A stretch of DNA of 64,000 nt from Pontibacterium sinense (GTDB taxonomy: Bacteria; Pseudomonadota; Gammaproteobacteria; Pseudomonadales; Balneatricaceae): contig NZ_JADEYS010000021.1 in assembly GCF_015209595.1 (NCBI RefSeq), positions 1-64,000 of the forward strand. Reading direction: 5' to 3'. A program made the position numbers and the translations under genes. Shown here in pieces: positions 39,564 through 48,101 of the stretch (positions are counted from its first letter, which is position 1; the number at the start of each line of letters is the position of its first letter). Under the pieces are notes generated by a model. The model searched no databases. It saw only the letters and a list, made by a program, of their open reading frames with translations, and was not told the DNA's origin.

Positions 39564-40893
39564 CCGTCTGATCGATTCTGTGGCCACCCGAGGCCGCGAA
39601 CTGTTGCACGCTGAAGACCCGTCCCGCTTTGATATGGCCTACTCGCTGCAGGAAGATTGCACCGCGTTGCTGAATCAGCGAGGAGATGCCGTTGCGCTGG
39701 CGATTGCGCAGCAGATCCTGGACCGCTATGTGCGCCTGAGCACCGAAGAAAAGCTGAGCTTCTTTCAGTATCTGGCACGTGATCTGTCACCGGATTATGA
39801 AGCGTTAGGCAAACACGCGCAGGCGATGGATGCGGAACCCGATGCACGCACCTATCGTCGTTTGTTGGCGTCGCTGCGTCAGGGGCGCTGGACATTGTTC
39901 GAGCTGCTGAATATTCCTGGCGTTGGCACGCAGGCACTGGTTCGGATGCGGGAAGATCTGCTCGATCATCTGCAGGAGAATCCTGAGCTGAAAGCGGTCG
40001 ATCTGGATCTTCAGACCATTCTGGAAGCCTGGTTTAACCGGGGGTTTCTGGAGTTTCGCGAGATCAACTGGCACACCCCGGCCGATGTACTGGAAAAACT
40101 GATTCGCTATGAAGCGGTGCACGAAATCCAGAACTGGCAGGACCTGAAACGGCGTCTGGCGTCTGATCGTGCCTGTTTTGCTTTCTTCCACCCGGCACTG
40201 CCGGATGAACCCCTGATTTTTGTTCAGGTGGGCTACACCGATGCAGTAAGTACGGCCATCGATCCGTTTCTCGATCAGGATCAGCCGGAAGTAGATGCCG
40301 ATCAGGCTAACACGGCGATCTTCTACTCGATCTCCAACTGTCAGAAAGGCTTGCGGGGAATCTCCTTTGGCAACTTCCTGATTAAGCAGGTCGTGCAGCA
40401 TATTCAGCAGAACCATCCGCATATCACCCAGTTCTCTACCCTGTCGCCGATTCCGGGGCTGAGCAGAGCGCTGAATAGCGAAAAGCTGGATGAAACCCGG
40501 CTGGAGCAGTTGGCGGGCAACCAGTTGGGCGAGCTGAAAGAGCGCTATCAGGTCTCCAGTTTACGGGATCTGCTACAGCATAAGGCGGACAAGCTGAGTG
40601 TTGATCATGCACCCACCGTATTGTTCATTGAAAAGTTGGGGCTGGCCTATCTGACGGAAGTTAAGCGGGAGAGTGAACCCTACGATCCGGTCGCACGTTT
40701 CCATCTGAGTAACGGGGCATCGATTTTCCGCATCAATGCGTTTGCCAACTGCCGCCCGTATGGGTTGAAAAGCAGCTACGGACTGATGGTGAATTACCTC
40801 TACGATCTGAGCCGGGTGGAGCAAAATCACGAGCAGTTTAAGCGTAACGGTACGATTGATGTCCACCGTGCTATGCGTAAAAAACTGGGCTAA
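39550..40893 (+). CDS. matA: Malonyl-CoA decarboxylase, paralogue 2 (MatA)
   Basis: 447 residues from the ATG at 39550, ten bases after GGAGG; a GTG two codons earlier is in frame. Same architecture as the copy at 12640: helical N-half, then CFAFFHPALPDEPLIFVQVGY, TAIFYSISNCQKGLRGISFGNFLIKQVV, FSTLSPIPGLSRAL and FHLSNGASIFRINAFAN, ending with VNYLYDLSRVE. It decarboxylates the malonyl-CoA made by MatB to acetyl-CoA. It overlaps the GntR gene by 14 bp and is followed 4 bp later by the MdcD/E-like gene, so all three are one operon. Confidence 0.93.
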   Translation: MKWINRLIDSVATRGRELLHAEDPSRFDMAYSLQEDCTALLNQRGDAVALAIAQQILDRYVRLSTEEKLSFFQYLARDLSPDYEALGKHAQAMDAEPDARTYRRLLASLRQGRWTLFELLNIPGVGTQALVRMREDLLDHLQENPELKAVDLDLQTILEAWFNRGFLEFREINWHTPADVLEKLIRYEAVHEIQNWQDLKRRLASDRACFAFFHPALPDEPLIFVQVGYTDAVSTAIDPFLDQDQPEVDADQANTAIFYSISNCQKGLRGISFGNFLIKQVVQHIQQNHPHITQFSTLSPIPGLSRALNSEKLDETRLEQLAGNQLGELKERYQVSSLRDLLQHKADKLSVDHAPTVLFIEKLGLAYLTEVKRESEPYDPVARFHLSNGASIFRINAFANCRPYGLKSSYGLMVNYLYDLSRVEQNHEQFKRNGTIDVHRAMRKKLG

Positions 40894-40897
40894 CGGG

Positions 40898-42058
40898 ATG
40901 AAACTGGCAGCGTCGAACCTGACACGCGCCACTCAGCTGGCGGATCGGTTGTTAAGCCTGGAGGCGAAGCAACTGAAACCGCGTTCGGCGAGTTGGCAGG
41001 GGGTAAGTGGTGATCAGCCCCAGCGTGTTGCTATTTGGGCCAACCGACCAGAACATAAAGCGGGCAGTATCGACGGGACGTTGGGAGACGAGTTGCTGGC
41101 CTTTCTGGCTGATGCGGAAGCCGCGAAGGTTGATCGCATTATCCTGTGCCTCGACTCTGCCGGTGTGTCGTTGACGGATGACTGGCAGGGAATGCAACGC
41201 TGCGCCGCGGTGATCAAAGCCCTGCACCGGCTGAATATCCGCAGCCAGATCGTGACCGTCGCTGTACTGGGTGAAGAGGTGGGGTGTTTTGGCGGTGCTT
41301 TGCTCATTGCCGGGGCCTGTCAGTATCAGCTAGGTTCAGTCAATGGTCAGTATGGCGTTTCCGGCACACGGGTTATTACACAGTTAACCGGAGAAACACT
41401 CCATCAGGAACCGTTTTATTACAGCGCCATATACCGTTTGTTGAATACGGAACTGTCGGCATTGCTGCCGGATAATCCGGTGCAGGTTATGAACTTGCTG
41501 CTGGCACTGCCTGTGAATCCAATGACTCTGTTAGGTCTGCGTCAGCGTTTGGATGGTCTACTGCAAAAAAGTGCAGAAGATCATGCTGCTCTAATCAATT
41601 CGGGACATTTTTCTGCGGGGGTACCACAGGCGGATGCGGAGCAAACTGATGCATTGGGTTTCTCGGGAACCCAAGCGCTGGGCTGTGATGAGCTGCTGGC
41701 GTTTTGTGATCAGTTATTGTCCCGGCTGGAAGCCAGTGAGTCGTTGCCGGTGCTGTCAGGTGATGCGGTTCAACAGTTTAGTCTGAGCAACGAGCAGCAG
41801 GGATTTTCTACTTATTTGAGTCTGACCTCAGCGATTTTACGTTATGCGGCGGAGCGTCAGCCCCCGTTAACCGTGAAGGTTGAGCAGGTTGGTAGTGGTG
41901 CAACTTTTATCGCGCTGTCCCTGATGGCCGATGAATTAGTGCTCGAAAAGCACGCCAGAATTTACTCCCTGCCCCCGGCGGTGATTGAGCAGTTTACTGG
42001 CAGGCCCGAACTGGAGACGCGTCAGGGCGTGGATTGGAAGACGGAAATGAGAGTGTAG
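40898..42058 (+). CDS. MdcD-MdcE-like carboxyltransferase fusion in the malonate operon
   Basis: 386 residues from the ATG at 40898, four bases after the matA stop. The N-terminal half has a crotonase/carboxyltransferase fold with GEEVGCFGGALLIAG (125-139) and NGQYGVSGTRVIT (149-161), close to the malonate decarboxylase beta subunit MdcD pattern GCFGGM...RLGLNGPEVIE. The second half has GSGATFIALSLMADELVLEKHARIYSLPPAVIEQ (about 340-375), like the MdcE gamma subunit. Biotin-independent malonate decarboxylase normally has separate MdcD and MdcE plus acyl-carrier MdcC and transferase MdcA, none of which is here. The usual MdcE catalytic region is shortened. Activity is uncertain. Confidence 0.7.
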   Translation: MKLAASNLTRATQLADRLLSLEAKQLKPRSASWQGVSGDQPQRVAIWANRPEHKAGSIDGTLGDELLAFLADAEAAKVDRIILCLDSAGVSLTDDWQGMQRCAAVIKALHRLNIRSQIVTVAVLGEEVGCFGGALLIAGACQYQLGSVNGQYGVSGTRVITQLTGETLHQEPFYYSAIYRLLNTELSALLPDNPVQVMNLLLALPVNPMTLLGLRQRLDGLLQKSAEDHAALINSGHFSAGVPQADAEQTDALGFSGTQALGCDELLAFCDQLLSRLEASESLPVLSGDAVQQFSLSNEQQGFSTYLSLTSAILRYAAERQPPLTVKVEQVGSGATFIALSLMADELVLEKHARIYSLPPAVIEQFTGRPELETRQGVDWKTEMRV

Positions 42059-42133
42059 GATAGGGTTTAGGGGCTGCCTAAGAAGGATGTTGTTGTATAT
42101 AATTGCGATTGCTTATCAATTGAATTCTTCATA

Positions 42134-42161
42134 TTGATCTAAAGCAAGGGCGGCTTATAAT
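42134..42161 (+). promoter_or_regulatory. Sigma-70 promoter of the first MarR-type regulator
   Basis: TTGATC (42134-42139) and a perfect TATAAT (42156-42161) are 16 bp apart. The predicted start near 42168 gives a leader of about 87 bases. A TCAATTGA palindrome (42116-42123) lies just upstream of the -35 box. The rest of the 196-bp gap is featureless. Confidence 0.65.
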
Positions 42162-42254
42162 GGCGCCCGTATACTTATACCCCCAATTTAAATCCTATCT
42201 TCATCCTGCGCTCCATGTGTTCCAGTGCGGCTCTGATATATAAAGAACTTACGA

Positions 42255-42785
42255 ATGGCAGATATTAATCTCTATAAAAGCTGGCATCTTGCGCGTACCG
42301 AGCATGATGCATACACAACCGAGTTTGAATGGGCGCTACTGCGTTTTCACGAAGCATTTCAGCGTTTTTGCCTGCAGGTTGGCAGCACTTCGGGATTAAG
42401 TAACCTGACCTATCACGAGCTGATTATTCTGCATGTTATCCGCATGCAGGACCGGCCGAAACCGGTGACTATTATTGCGCGACTGCTGAACCGGGACGAT
42501 ATCCCGAACATTCAGTACAGCCTGCGTAAGCTGGTGAACCTGGAACTGATTGAGAAAATGAAGGAACCTCATGGCAAAACGCACACCTATGCCATGACAG
42601 CGGAAGGGAAGAAGAAGGTTGATCGTTACGCAGAACTGCGCGAAACGTTGCTGACGACGCAGACCAACAGTATTGATCGTGTGGATCAAAAGCTGCTGGA
42701 GTCTGCCAAGCTGATCAGTTTGCTGACCGGAATTTATGATGAAGCGGGCCGTATCTCGGCTACGTATTCTTGCCCGGAAGACTGA
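42255..42785 (+). CDS. MarR-type winged-helix regulator, paralogue 1
   Basis: 176 residues. Central winged HTH from about 50 to 130: GLSNLTYHELIILHVIRMQDRPKPVTIIARLLNRDDIPNIQYSLRKLVNLELIEKMKEPHGKTHTYAMTAEGKKKV. Long N- and C-terminal helices would form the dimer, as in MarR. The C-terminus carries SLLTGIYDEAGRISATYS, shared with the next gene. Position at the end of the aromatic-degradation island suggests it senses a substrate of that pathway. It is transcribed toward its own paralogue. Confidence 0.85.
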   Translation: MADINLYKSWHLARTEHDAYTTEFEWALLRFHEAFQRFCLQVGSTSGLSNLTYHELIILHVIRMQDRPKPVTIIARLLNRDDIPNIQYSLRKLVNLELIEKMKEPHGKTHTYAMTAEGKKKVDRYAELRETLLTTQTNSIDRVDQKLLESAKLISLLTGIYDEAGRISATYSCPED

Positions 42786-43065
42786 TCCCACGCGCTGCAT
42801 GAATGCTGCCGGGTTTGTCTTTCAGGCCCGGCTGATAGGGCTGTTCAGCTCTTTGTCACCGACCCTCCCGCCGTAAAAAGACCTTCTGTTCAATAACGAA
42901 TTATTCAAGTAATCTAACTGCTTGTATAAGAGTCTGTTGATCGCTGTAGAGAGACAGTGAGTTGATAGCACAGAGACAGCGTATCCCGGTTTGTCGTCGC
43001 GGGAACGCACCCATAATAAGAACAAAATACTGGTATGCAACGTGGCAAAGAAACTGATTGATGAC

Positions 43066-43593
43066 ATGAGCTTATACCGCTCATGGCACTTGGCGCGCAC
43101 AGAACACGACGCGATTACAACCGAATTTGAGTGGGTGATGCTGCGCTTTAATGAAGCCTTTGAGCGCTTCTGTTTGCAGCTGGGGAGCACCGTTGGTTTA
43201 GGCAGCTTGTCCTACCAGGAACTGATTATCCTGAATGTGATCCGCATGCAGGATCGTCCTAAACCCGTCACGATTATCGCCCGCTTGCTGAACCGTGATG
43301 ATATCCCAAATATCCAATACAGCCTGCGTAAGCTGGCCGGTCTGGAACTGATCATCAAAGAGAAAGAGCCGCAGGGTAAAAACTTCAACTACGCGATGAC
43401 AGATGTGGGTCGCCAGAAGTTAAATCTCTATGCGGAGTTGCGCGGACGTTTGCTGACCGATCAGACCAGCAGTATCGATAAAGTGGACGAGAAACTGCAA
43501 CAGACGGCCCGTCTGATCAGCATGCTAACCGGCATCTATGATGAAGCAGGCCGCATCTCTGCGACCTACTCCAGCGATCTGGCGGACGACTAA
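43066..43593 (+). CDS. MarR-type winged-helix regulator, paralogue 2
   Basis: 175 residues from the ATG at 43066; a GTG at 43042 or TTG at 42991 would lengthen it, but alignment with paralogue 1 favours 43066. Long stretches are identical to the first copy (for example IRMQDRPKPVTIIARLLNRDD and GIYDEAGRISATYS), while the wing (KEKEPQGKNFNYAMTDVG) and N-terminus differ. The two may respond to different ligands or form heterodimers. Its stop overlaps the stop of the convergent azoreductase-like gene, which ends the catabolic operon. Confidence 0.83.
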   Translation: MSLYRSWHLARTEHDAITTEFEWVMLRFNEAFERFCLQLGSTVGLGSLSYQELIILNVIRMQDRPKPVTIIARLLNRDDIPNIQYSLRKLAGLELIIKEKEPQGKNFNYAMTDVGRQKLNLYAELRGRLLTDQTSSIDKVDEKLQQTARLISMLTGIYDEAGRISATYSSDLADD

Positions 43594-44213
43594 ACGCTTA
43601 AGCGTTCAGCCGTTGCCGCGGTCAGAAAGTGATGGATCTGATCTGAAGTCAGGTCCATTGCCTGCTGGCGCGAGAAGTTACCGCGTGACGTCCCTTCCAC
43701 ACAGATAAATTCGATCTCATCCAGATTCAGAAAATCAGCGATGGCCTTAAACCATGGCTGTACCAAATCCATCTCTGAACCTGCAAACATGCCGCCCATT
43801 GATACACAGACCAAGGCCCGTTTCCCGGCGCACAGTCCCTGCAACTCGCCGTCTGCCACTTTGGTGAAGGTGCGGCCCACCCGTACAATCTGATCTATAT
43901 ACGCCTTCAGTGCCGAAGGCACATTGAAGTTGTACATCGGCACACCAAAGCAGAGCAGATCTGCGGCCATAAACTCCGCGATCAACTGGTCGCTGAGTAC
44001 GGTGGCCCGTTTGGCCTGCAGCGATGGGCTGGGCGCAAAAAATCCCTCAATGGTATCCGCCGAGAGGTGTGGAACCTGGGTTTTAATCAGGTCCCGTTCC
44101 TGTAGCTGACCCTTGGGATAAGCACGGGCAAACTCCTGACGGAACTGCCGGGTCATATTGCGGGTGACCGAACTGTTCTGTCGGCTGCTGGCATCGATCA
44201 CCAGAGCGCGCAT
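43590..44213 (-). CDS. FMN-dependent NADH azoreductase / quinone reductase (AzoR-like)
   Basis: 207 residues, flavodoxin-like fold. Phosphate-binding loop DASSRQNSSVTRNM near the N-terminus, then FGVPMYNFNVPSALKAYIDQIVRVGRTF, the FMN-contact block typical of AzoR, and VSMGGMF. Its ATG overlaps the TGA of the aldolase gene (ATGA), so it is translationally coupled to the lower pathway. Such enzymes reduce quinones or azo bonds with two electrons; here it may clear quinones formed from catechol intermediates. It is the last gene of the operon. Confidence 0.87.
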   Translation of the reverse strand: MRALVIDASSRQNSSVTRNMTRQFRQEFARAYPKGQLQERDLIKTQVPHLSADTIEGFFAPSPSLQAKRATVLSDQLIAEFMAADLLCFGVPMYNFNVPSALKAYIDQIVRVGRTFTKVADGELQGLCAGKRALVCVSMGGMFAGSEMDLVQPWFKAIADFLNLDEIEFICVEGTSRGNFSRQQAMDLTSDQIHHFLTAATAERLSV

Positions 44214-45241
44214 CAGATGAGCCCTTTCTCTTTTGCCATCGTCAGCGCGAGGTCTTCGATCATGTCTTCCTGTCCACCGACTGTGCCGCGACGGCCCAGT
44301 TCAACCAGCAGATCACGTGCGGTAACGCCGTATTTAGCTTCAGCACGTTGTGTGAAGAGCAGGAAGGAGGAGTACACCCCGGCGTAACCCAGTGTCAGCG
44401 CATCGCGGTCCACCCGGATCGGCTGATCCATAAATGGCACCACCCGGTCTTCGGCCACATCCATGATCTTGTACAGATCAATGCCGTGATCCGCCTGCAT
44501 GCGCTCCAGCACCGCTACAAAGACTTCCAGCGGCGTGTTGCCGGCACCAGCACCCAAGCCTGCGACGGAACCGTCGATACGAATCGCACCGGCATCCACC
44601 GCAGCCAGTGAGTTCGCAATCGCCATGCCCATGTTGTGGTGACCGTGGAAACCGATCTGGGTATTAGGATTCAGCTCAGCACGCAGCAGACCGATCTTTT
44701 CGGTCACTTCATCCGGCAGCATGTAACCGGCGGAATCGGTGCAGTAGATGCAGTTTGCACCGTAGGATTCCATCAGGCGGGCCTGCTCCAGAATCTTCTC
44801 CGGGGTGGCCATGTGCGCCATCATCAGGAAACCGACGGTATCCATTTCCAGCTTGGCGGCTAAGCCAATGTGCTGCTCGGAGACATCGGCTTCAGTGCAA
44901 TGGGTGGCGACACGGATGGTGTTGACGCCCAGATCTTTTGCCATGCGCAGATGATCAACGGTTCCGATCCCCGGCAACAGCAGCGCGGAGACCTTGGCGT
45001 TTTTCATTTTCGGAATAACCGCACCCAGATACTCTTCGTCGCTGTGCGCCGGAAAACCGTAGTTCACGGAGGTGCCACCGAGACCGTCACCGTGGGTGAC
45101 TTCGATCAGTGGCATACCGGCTTCATCCAAGCCAGTGGCTACGTCTACCATCTGATCCAGAGAGATCTGGTGACGTTTCGCATGCATGCCGTCACGCAGG
45201 CTCATGTCGTGAAGGATGACTTTTTTATCTTTCAAATTCAT
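44213..45241 (-). CDS. dmpG: 4-hydroxy-2-oxovalerate aldolase
   Basis: 342 residues of the HMGL-like TIM-barrel family with C-terminal communication domain. Motifs: [16 protein letters not shown] (metal Asp and Arg), [43 protein letters not shown], and [23 protein letters not shown] with the two metal-binding His. It splits 4-hydroxy-2-oxovalerate to pyruvate and acetaldehyde, and channels the latter to the dehydrogenase encoded just upstream. GGAGGATAACGTT precedes the ATG. Confidence 0.95.
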   Translation of the reverse strand: MNLKDKKVILHDMSLRDGMHAKRHQISLDQMVDVATGLDEAGMPLIEVTHGDGLGGTSVNYGFPAHSDEEYLGAVIPKMKNAKVSALLLPGIGTVDHLRMAKDLGVNTIRVATHCTEADVSEQHIGLAAKLEMDTVGFLMMAHMATPEKILEQARLMESYGANCIYCTDSAGYMLPDEVTEKIGLLRAELNPNTQIGFHGHHNMGMAIANSLAAVDAGAIRIDGSVAGLGAGAGNTPLEVFVAVLERMQADHGIDLYKIMDVAEDRVVPFMDQPIRVDRDALTLGYAGVYSSFLLFTQRAEAKYGVTARDLLVELGRRGTVGGQEDMIEDLALTMAKEKGLI

Positions 45242-45256
45242 AACGTTATCCTCCGC

Positions 45257-46168
45257 TTAACCGCGATTGGGCAGGGTGATGGAACCGTTCGCCGCTTCTT
45301 CGGCAAACATCTCAGCGGTGCGCAAACCGGCCGCTGTCATGATGTCCAGATTGCCCGCATATTTCGGCAGGTAGTCACCCAGACCTTCCACTTCCATAAA
45401 CATGGAGACACGGTTGCCATCGAACACCGGCCCGTTCACCAGACGGTAACCCGGTACGTATTTCTGCACCTCTTTCACCATCGCATGCACCGATTCCGTG
45501 ATCGCCGCTTCGTTTGGCGTCTCTTTGGTCAGGCAGTGCACGGTGTCACGCATGATCAGCGGTGGCTCAGCGGGGTTGATAATGATGATCGCTTTGCCTT
45601 TGTCGGCACCGCCGACTTTCTCTACCGCACCGGCCGTGGTGCGGGTGAATTCGTCGATGTTTTTACGCGTACCGGGACCGGCGGAACGGGAGGATACGGT
45701 GGCGATAATCTCGCCGTATTCCACGTCCTGAACCTGAGATACGGCGGCCACCATTGGGATGGTCGCCTGACCACCACAGGTCACCATATTGACGTTCATC
45801 TCCAGGTTTTGTGCGTGTTCAGCCAGATTCACCGGTGGTACACAGAACGGACCAATCGCAGCGGGGGTCAGATCGATCATGATCACACCCAACTCGTTCA
45901 GCTTGCGGCTGTTCTCTGCATGCACGTACGCTGAAGTCGCATCAAAGGCGACACGGATATCGTCTTCGATCACGTGGGGCAGCAGCCCATCCACACCTTC
46001 AGCAGTGGTTTTAATACCCATCTCCTGAGCGCGTTTCAGGCCATCGGATTCCGGGTCGATACCCACCATCCAAACCGGTTCAATCCACTCGGAGCGGAAC
46101 ATTTTGATCAGCAGATCGGTACCGATGTTACCCGGCCCGATGATTGCGGCTTTGAGTTTTTTACTCAT
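45257..46168 (-). CDS. dmpF: Acetaldehyde dehydrogenase (acylating)
   Basis: 303 residues from the ATG at 46168, supported by GAGGGAAATACG. NAD-binding motif [15 protein letters not shown], catalytic Cys in [20 protein letters not shown], and [22 protein letters not shown]. It turns acetaldehyde to acetyl-CoA within the aldolase complex, keeping the toxic aldehyde enclosed. The gene sits between hydratase and aldolase in the usual order of meta-cleavage lower pathways; the hydratase end overlaps the untranslated upstream region by few bases. Confidence 0.95.
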   Translation of the reverse strand: MSKKLKAAIIGPGNIGTDLLIKMFRSEWIEPVWMVGIDPESDGLKRAQEMGIKTTAEGVDGLLPHVIEDDIRVAFDATSAYVHAENSRKLNELGVIMIDLTPAAIGPFCVPPVNLAEHAQNLEMNVNMVTCGGQATIPMVAAVSQVQDVEYGEIIATVSSRSAGPGTRKNIDEFTRTTAGAVEKVGGADKGKAIIIINPAEPPLIMRDTVHCLTKETPNEAAITESVHAMVKEVQKYVPGYRLVNGPVFDGNRVSMFMEVEGLGDYLPKYAGNLDIMTAAGLRTAEMFAEEAANGSITLPNRG

Positions 46169-46178
46169 CGTATTTCCC

Positions 46179-46964
46179 TCAAACAAACTTCACAGACGCG
46201 GAACCAATACCGCCGATAGAGACAGACATGTAGTCACCGGCCTGAACCGGCTCCAGTGGTACCAGTGAACCGGACAGAATCACTTCACCGGCTTTCAGCG
46301 GGATACCAAACTGGCCCAGCGTATTCGCCAGCCATGCCACACAATTGAGAGGGCTGCCCAGTGCGGCCGCACCTGCACCGGTGGAGATCACTTCGCCGTT
46401 TTTCTCCACCACCATGCCGCAGGTGCGCAGATCAATTTTGCGTGGATCGGCAGCTTGATCACCGAGGATAAACAGACCGCACGAAGCGTTATCTGCCACG
46501 GTGTCCTGAATTTTGATCTGCCAGTTTTCAACACGGGAATCGACCACCTCAAAGCACGGCACAACGAAGTCGGTCGCTGCCAGTACCTGAGCGTTGGTTA
46601 CGCCGGGGCCCATCAGGTCTTTCTTTAGGATGAAGGCGATCTCACCTTCGGCTTTGGGTTGGATCAGCTGTTCGCTAATCGGCATCTCCTGACCCTGGCT
46701 AAACGCCATTTTGTCTGTGAGATATCCGAAATCGGGTTGGTGCACATTCAGCATGTTCTGCACCGCTTTGGAAGTGATGCCGATCTTTTTGCCGATCACC
46801 ACTTCGCCCTGTTTTTTGCGCATCTCCAGCAGGGCGGTGGAAATATGGTAGGCGTCTTCGACGGTCATATCGGGCGCTTCGCTGGTCAGCGGCGCAATGG
46901 GTGCGCGCTCACGCAAAGCCCCCAGAATACGCTCGGCGTATCCCTGAATCTGTTCTGTATTCAT
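46179..46964 (-). CDS. dmpE: 2-hydroxypenta-2,4-dienoate (2-oxopent-4-enoate) hydratase
   Basis: 261 residues of the FAH/MhpD hydratase family. Blocks: [41 protein letters not shown] (metal-binding Glu residues), [28 protein letters not shown], and [33 protein letters not shown]. It hydrates the dienoate left after hydrolysis of the ring-cleavage product to 4-hydroxy-2-oxovalerate. AGGGTGAACT precedes the ATG. A terminator separates it from the upstream dioxygenase gene, so it may be transcribed both by readthrough and from its own promoter. Confidence 0.95.
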   Translation of the reverse strand: MNTEQIQGYAERILGALRERAPIAPLTSEAPDMTVEDAYHISTALLEMRKKQGEVVIGKKIGITSKAVQNMLNVHQPDFGYLTDKMAFSQGQEMPISEQLIQPKAEGEIAFILKKDLMGPGVTNAQVLAATDFVVPCFEVVDSRVENWQIKIQDTVADNASCGLFILGDQAADPRKIDLRTCGMVVEKNGEVISTGAGAAALGSPLNCVAWLANTLGQFGIPLKAGEVILSGSLVPLEPVQAGDYMSVSIGGIGSASVKFV

Positions 46965-46999
46965 AGTTCACCCTAACGCTCAAAGGTCTCCCAAATGGG

Positions 47000-47025
47000 A
47001 AAAAAGGGGCACCGTAGCGGTGCCC
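47000..47025 (-). terminator. Intrinsic terminator after the extradiol dioxygenase gene
   Basis: GGGCACCG (47007-47014) pairs with CGGTGCCC (47018-47025) over TAG. On the minus strand it runs into CTTTTTT (A6 at 47000-47005). It would end the oxygenase-reductase-dioxygenase message, or attenuate readthrough into the hydratase gene. Confidence 0.82.
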
Positions 47026-47113
47026 AAAAGTGCAAGATAACAAGTGCAGTATCTTGGTTCAGGATCGATTCTTAGTGTGTTCTCAGGTTATCTGGGGGAG
47101 AGGGATAGCCGTC

Positions 47114-47992
47114 TTATTCGACCAGATTATGGCCCCAGATTTTGGGTGCGTTATACAGCTCCACATCCCAGGCATCGCTGTCGTGAATCTCAGCACCGCC
47201 GTAGCCATACTCGATCGCAAATCCGGCCGGAGTCACCATATAGAAAGAGGTCATCTTGTCGTTGGTGTGTTTGCCCAGTGTGAGTACCAGCGGTACGTCC
47301 AGCTCGGATACACGGTCGTAAGCGCGACCCACATCATCAATATCTTCAGCCTGCAGCATAAAGTGGTTCAGCTCTCCGGCTTCGGTTCCGAAGCACGGGT
47401 TACAGACGGCTACAGAGTGATGGCGGGGGTTGCAGTGCAGGAAGGTCGCTTTTGCCACGTCCCAATGGATGTAGTCGGAGATCTTCATGCCCAGCGCTTC
47501 GCGGTAGAACTTCACGGCGGCCTGCGTATCTTCGTGACACATCAGAATGTGTCCCATGCCCAGATCGCCGGTGTTGAATGCGCCAAAACGCGGGCAGCTC
47601 GGGGTATATGGCTGGTTGTCATGGAACGGGGAGAGGCAAACTTCGAACGGTACATTGTCCGGGCCGCGGAACTTCATCAACTCCAGTACCATGCGGTCCT
47701 GTTTATCGGCTTCGGAGGCCATCTCCACGCCAATACCCATGCCTTGCAGGTGGTTGTAGAGCGCCTGAAACTGGTCAATGGTATCCACTTCCCAGCCGAT
47801 GTAGGCCAGAGAGTCCTGATCACTGTCGACAAAACTCAGACGGTGATGATGACCGTCCATTCGCAGGTTGATCTGTCCGTCAGCGCTATCGCTGCGCTGT
47901 TCCAGACCCAGAATGTCAAAAAGGATGGTACGCCACTGGGATACATCGGCCACGTTAAAGCCCAGATAGGCGAGTTTGGTTACTCCGGCCAT
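47114..47992 (-). CDS. Type I extradiol dioxygenase, BphC-like
   Basis: 292 residues, two vicinal-oxygen-chelate modules. The iron ligands are His148 (GMGHILMCH), His210 (ELNHFMLQ) and Glu261 (GFAIEYGYGG), matching the BphC spacing; the second His block and the conserved HTNDKMTSFYMVTPAG are as in 2,3-dihydroxybiphenyl-type dioxygenases. It cleaves a catechol ring next to the hydroxyl pair, usually of a bicyclic or substituted aromatic. AGAGGGCTTTATC precedes the ATG. It follows the reductase gene by 109 bp. Confidence 0.93.
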   Translation of the reverse strand: MAGVTKLAYLGFNVADVSQWRTILFDILGLEQRSDSADGQINLRMDGHHHRLSFVDSDQDSLAYIGWEVDTIDQFQALYNHLQGMGIGVEMASEADKQDRMVLELMKFRGPDNVPFEVCLSPFHDNQPYTPSCPRFGAFNTGDLGMGHILMCHEDTQAAVKFYREALGMKISDYIHWDVAKATFLHCNPRHHSVAVCNPCFGTEAGELNHFMLQAEDIDDVGRAYDRVSELDVPLVLTLGKHTNDKMTSFYMVTPAGFAIEYGYGGAEIHDSDAWDVELYNAPKIWGHNLVE

Positions 47993-48101
47993 GATAAAGC
48001 CCTCTTATTGCTCTTATTGTTGTTTTTCGAGAGATCGGTTTAGGTACAGCGAAATCTGGAACACCGGCAGAGATCAGCCCTCCGATTGCGCTGTGGATAA
48101 C

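Noticed and set aside
42991-43065. A longer start (TTG at 42991) for the second MarR-type gene
   Set aside because: The extra residues have no counterpart in the paralogue and TTG has no ribosome site; ATG at 43066 aligns with the paralogue.
44870-45934. A 354-codon plus-strand frame
   Set aside because: It is antisense to the acetaldehyde dehydrogenase and aldolase genes, rich in His and Arg, with no recognisable motif.
47030-48043. A 337-codon plus-strand frame
   Set aside because: Antisense shadow of the extradiol dioxygenase gene, which keeps all three iron ligands.
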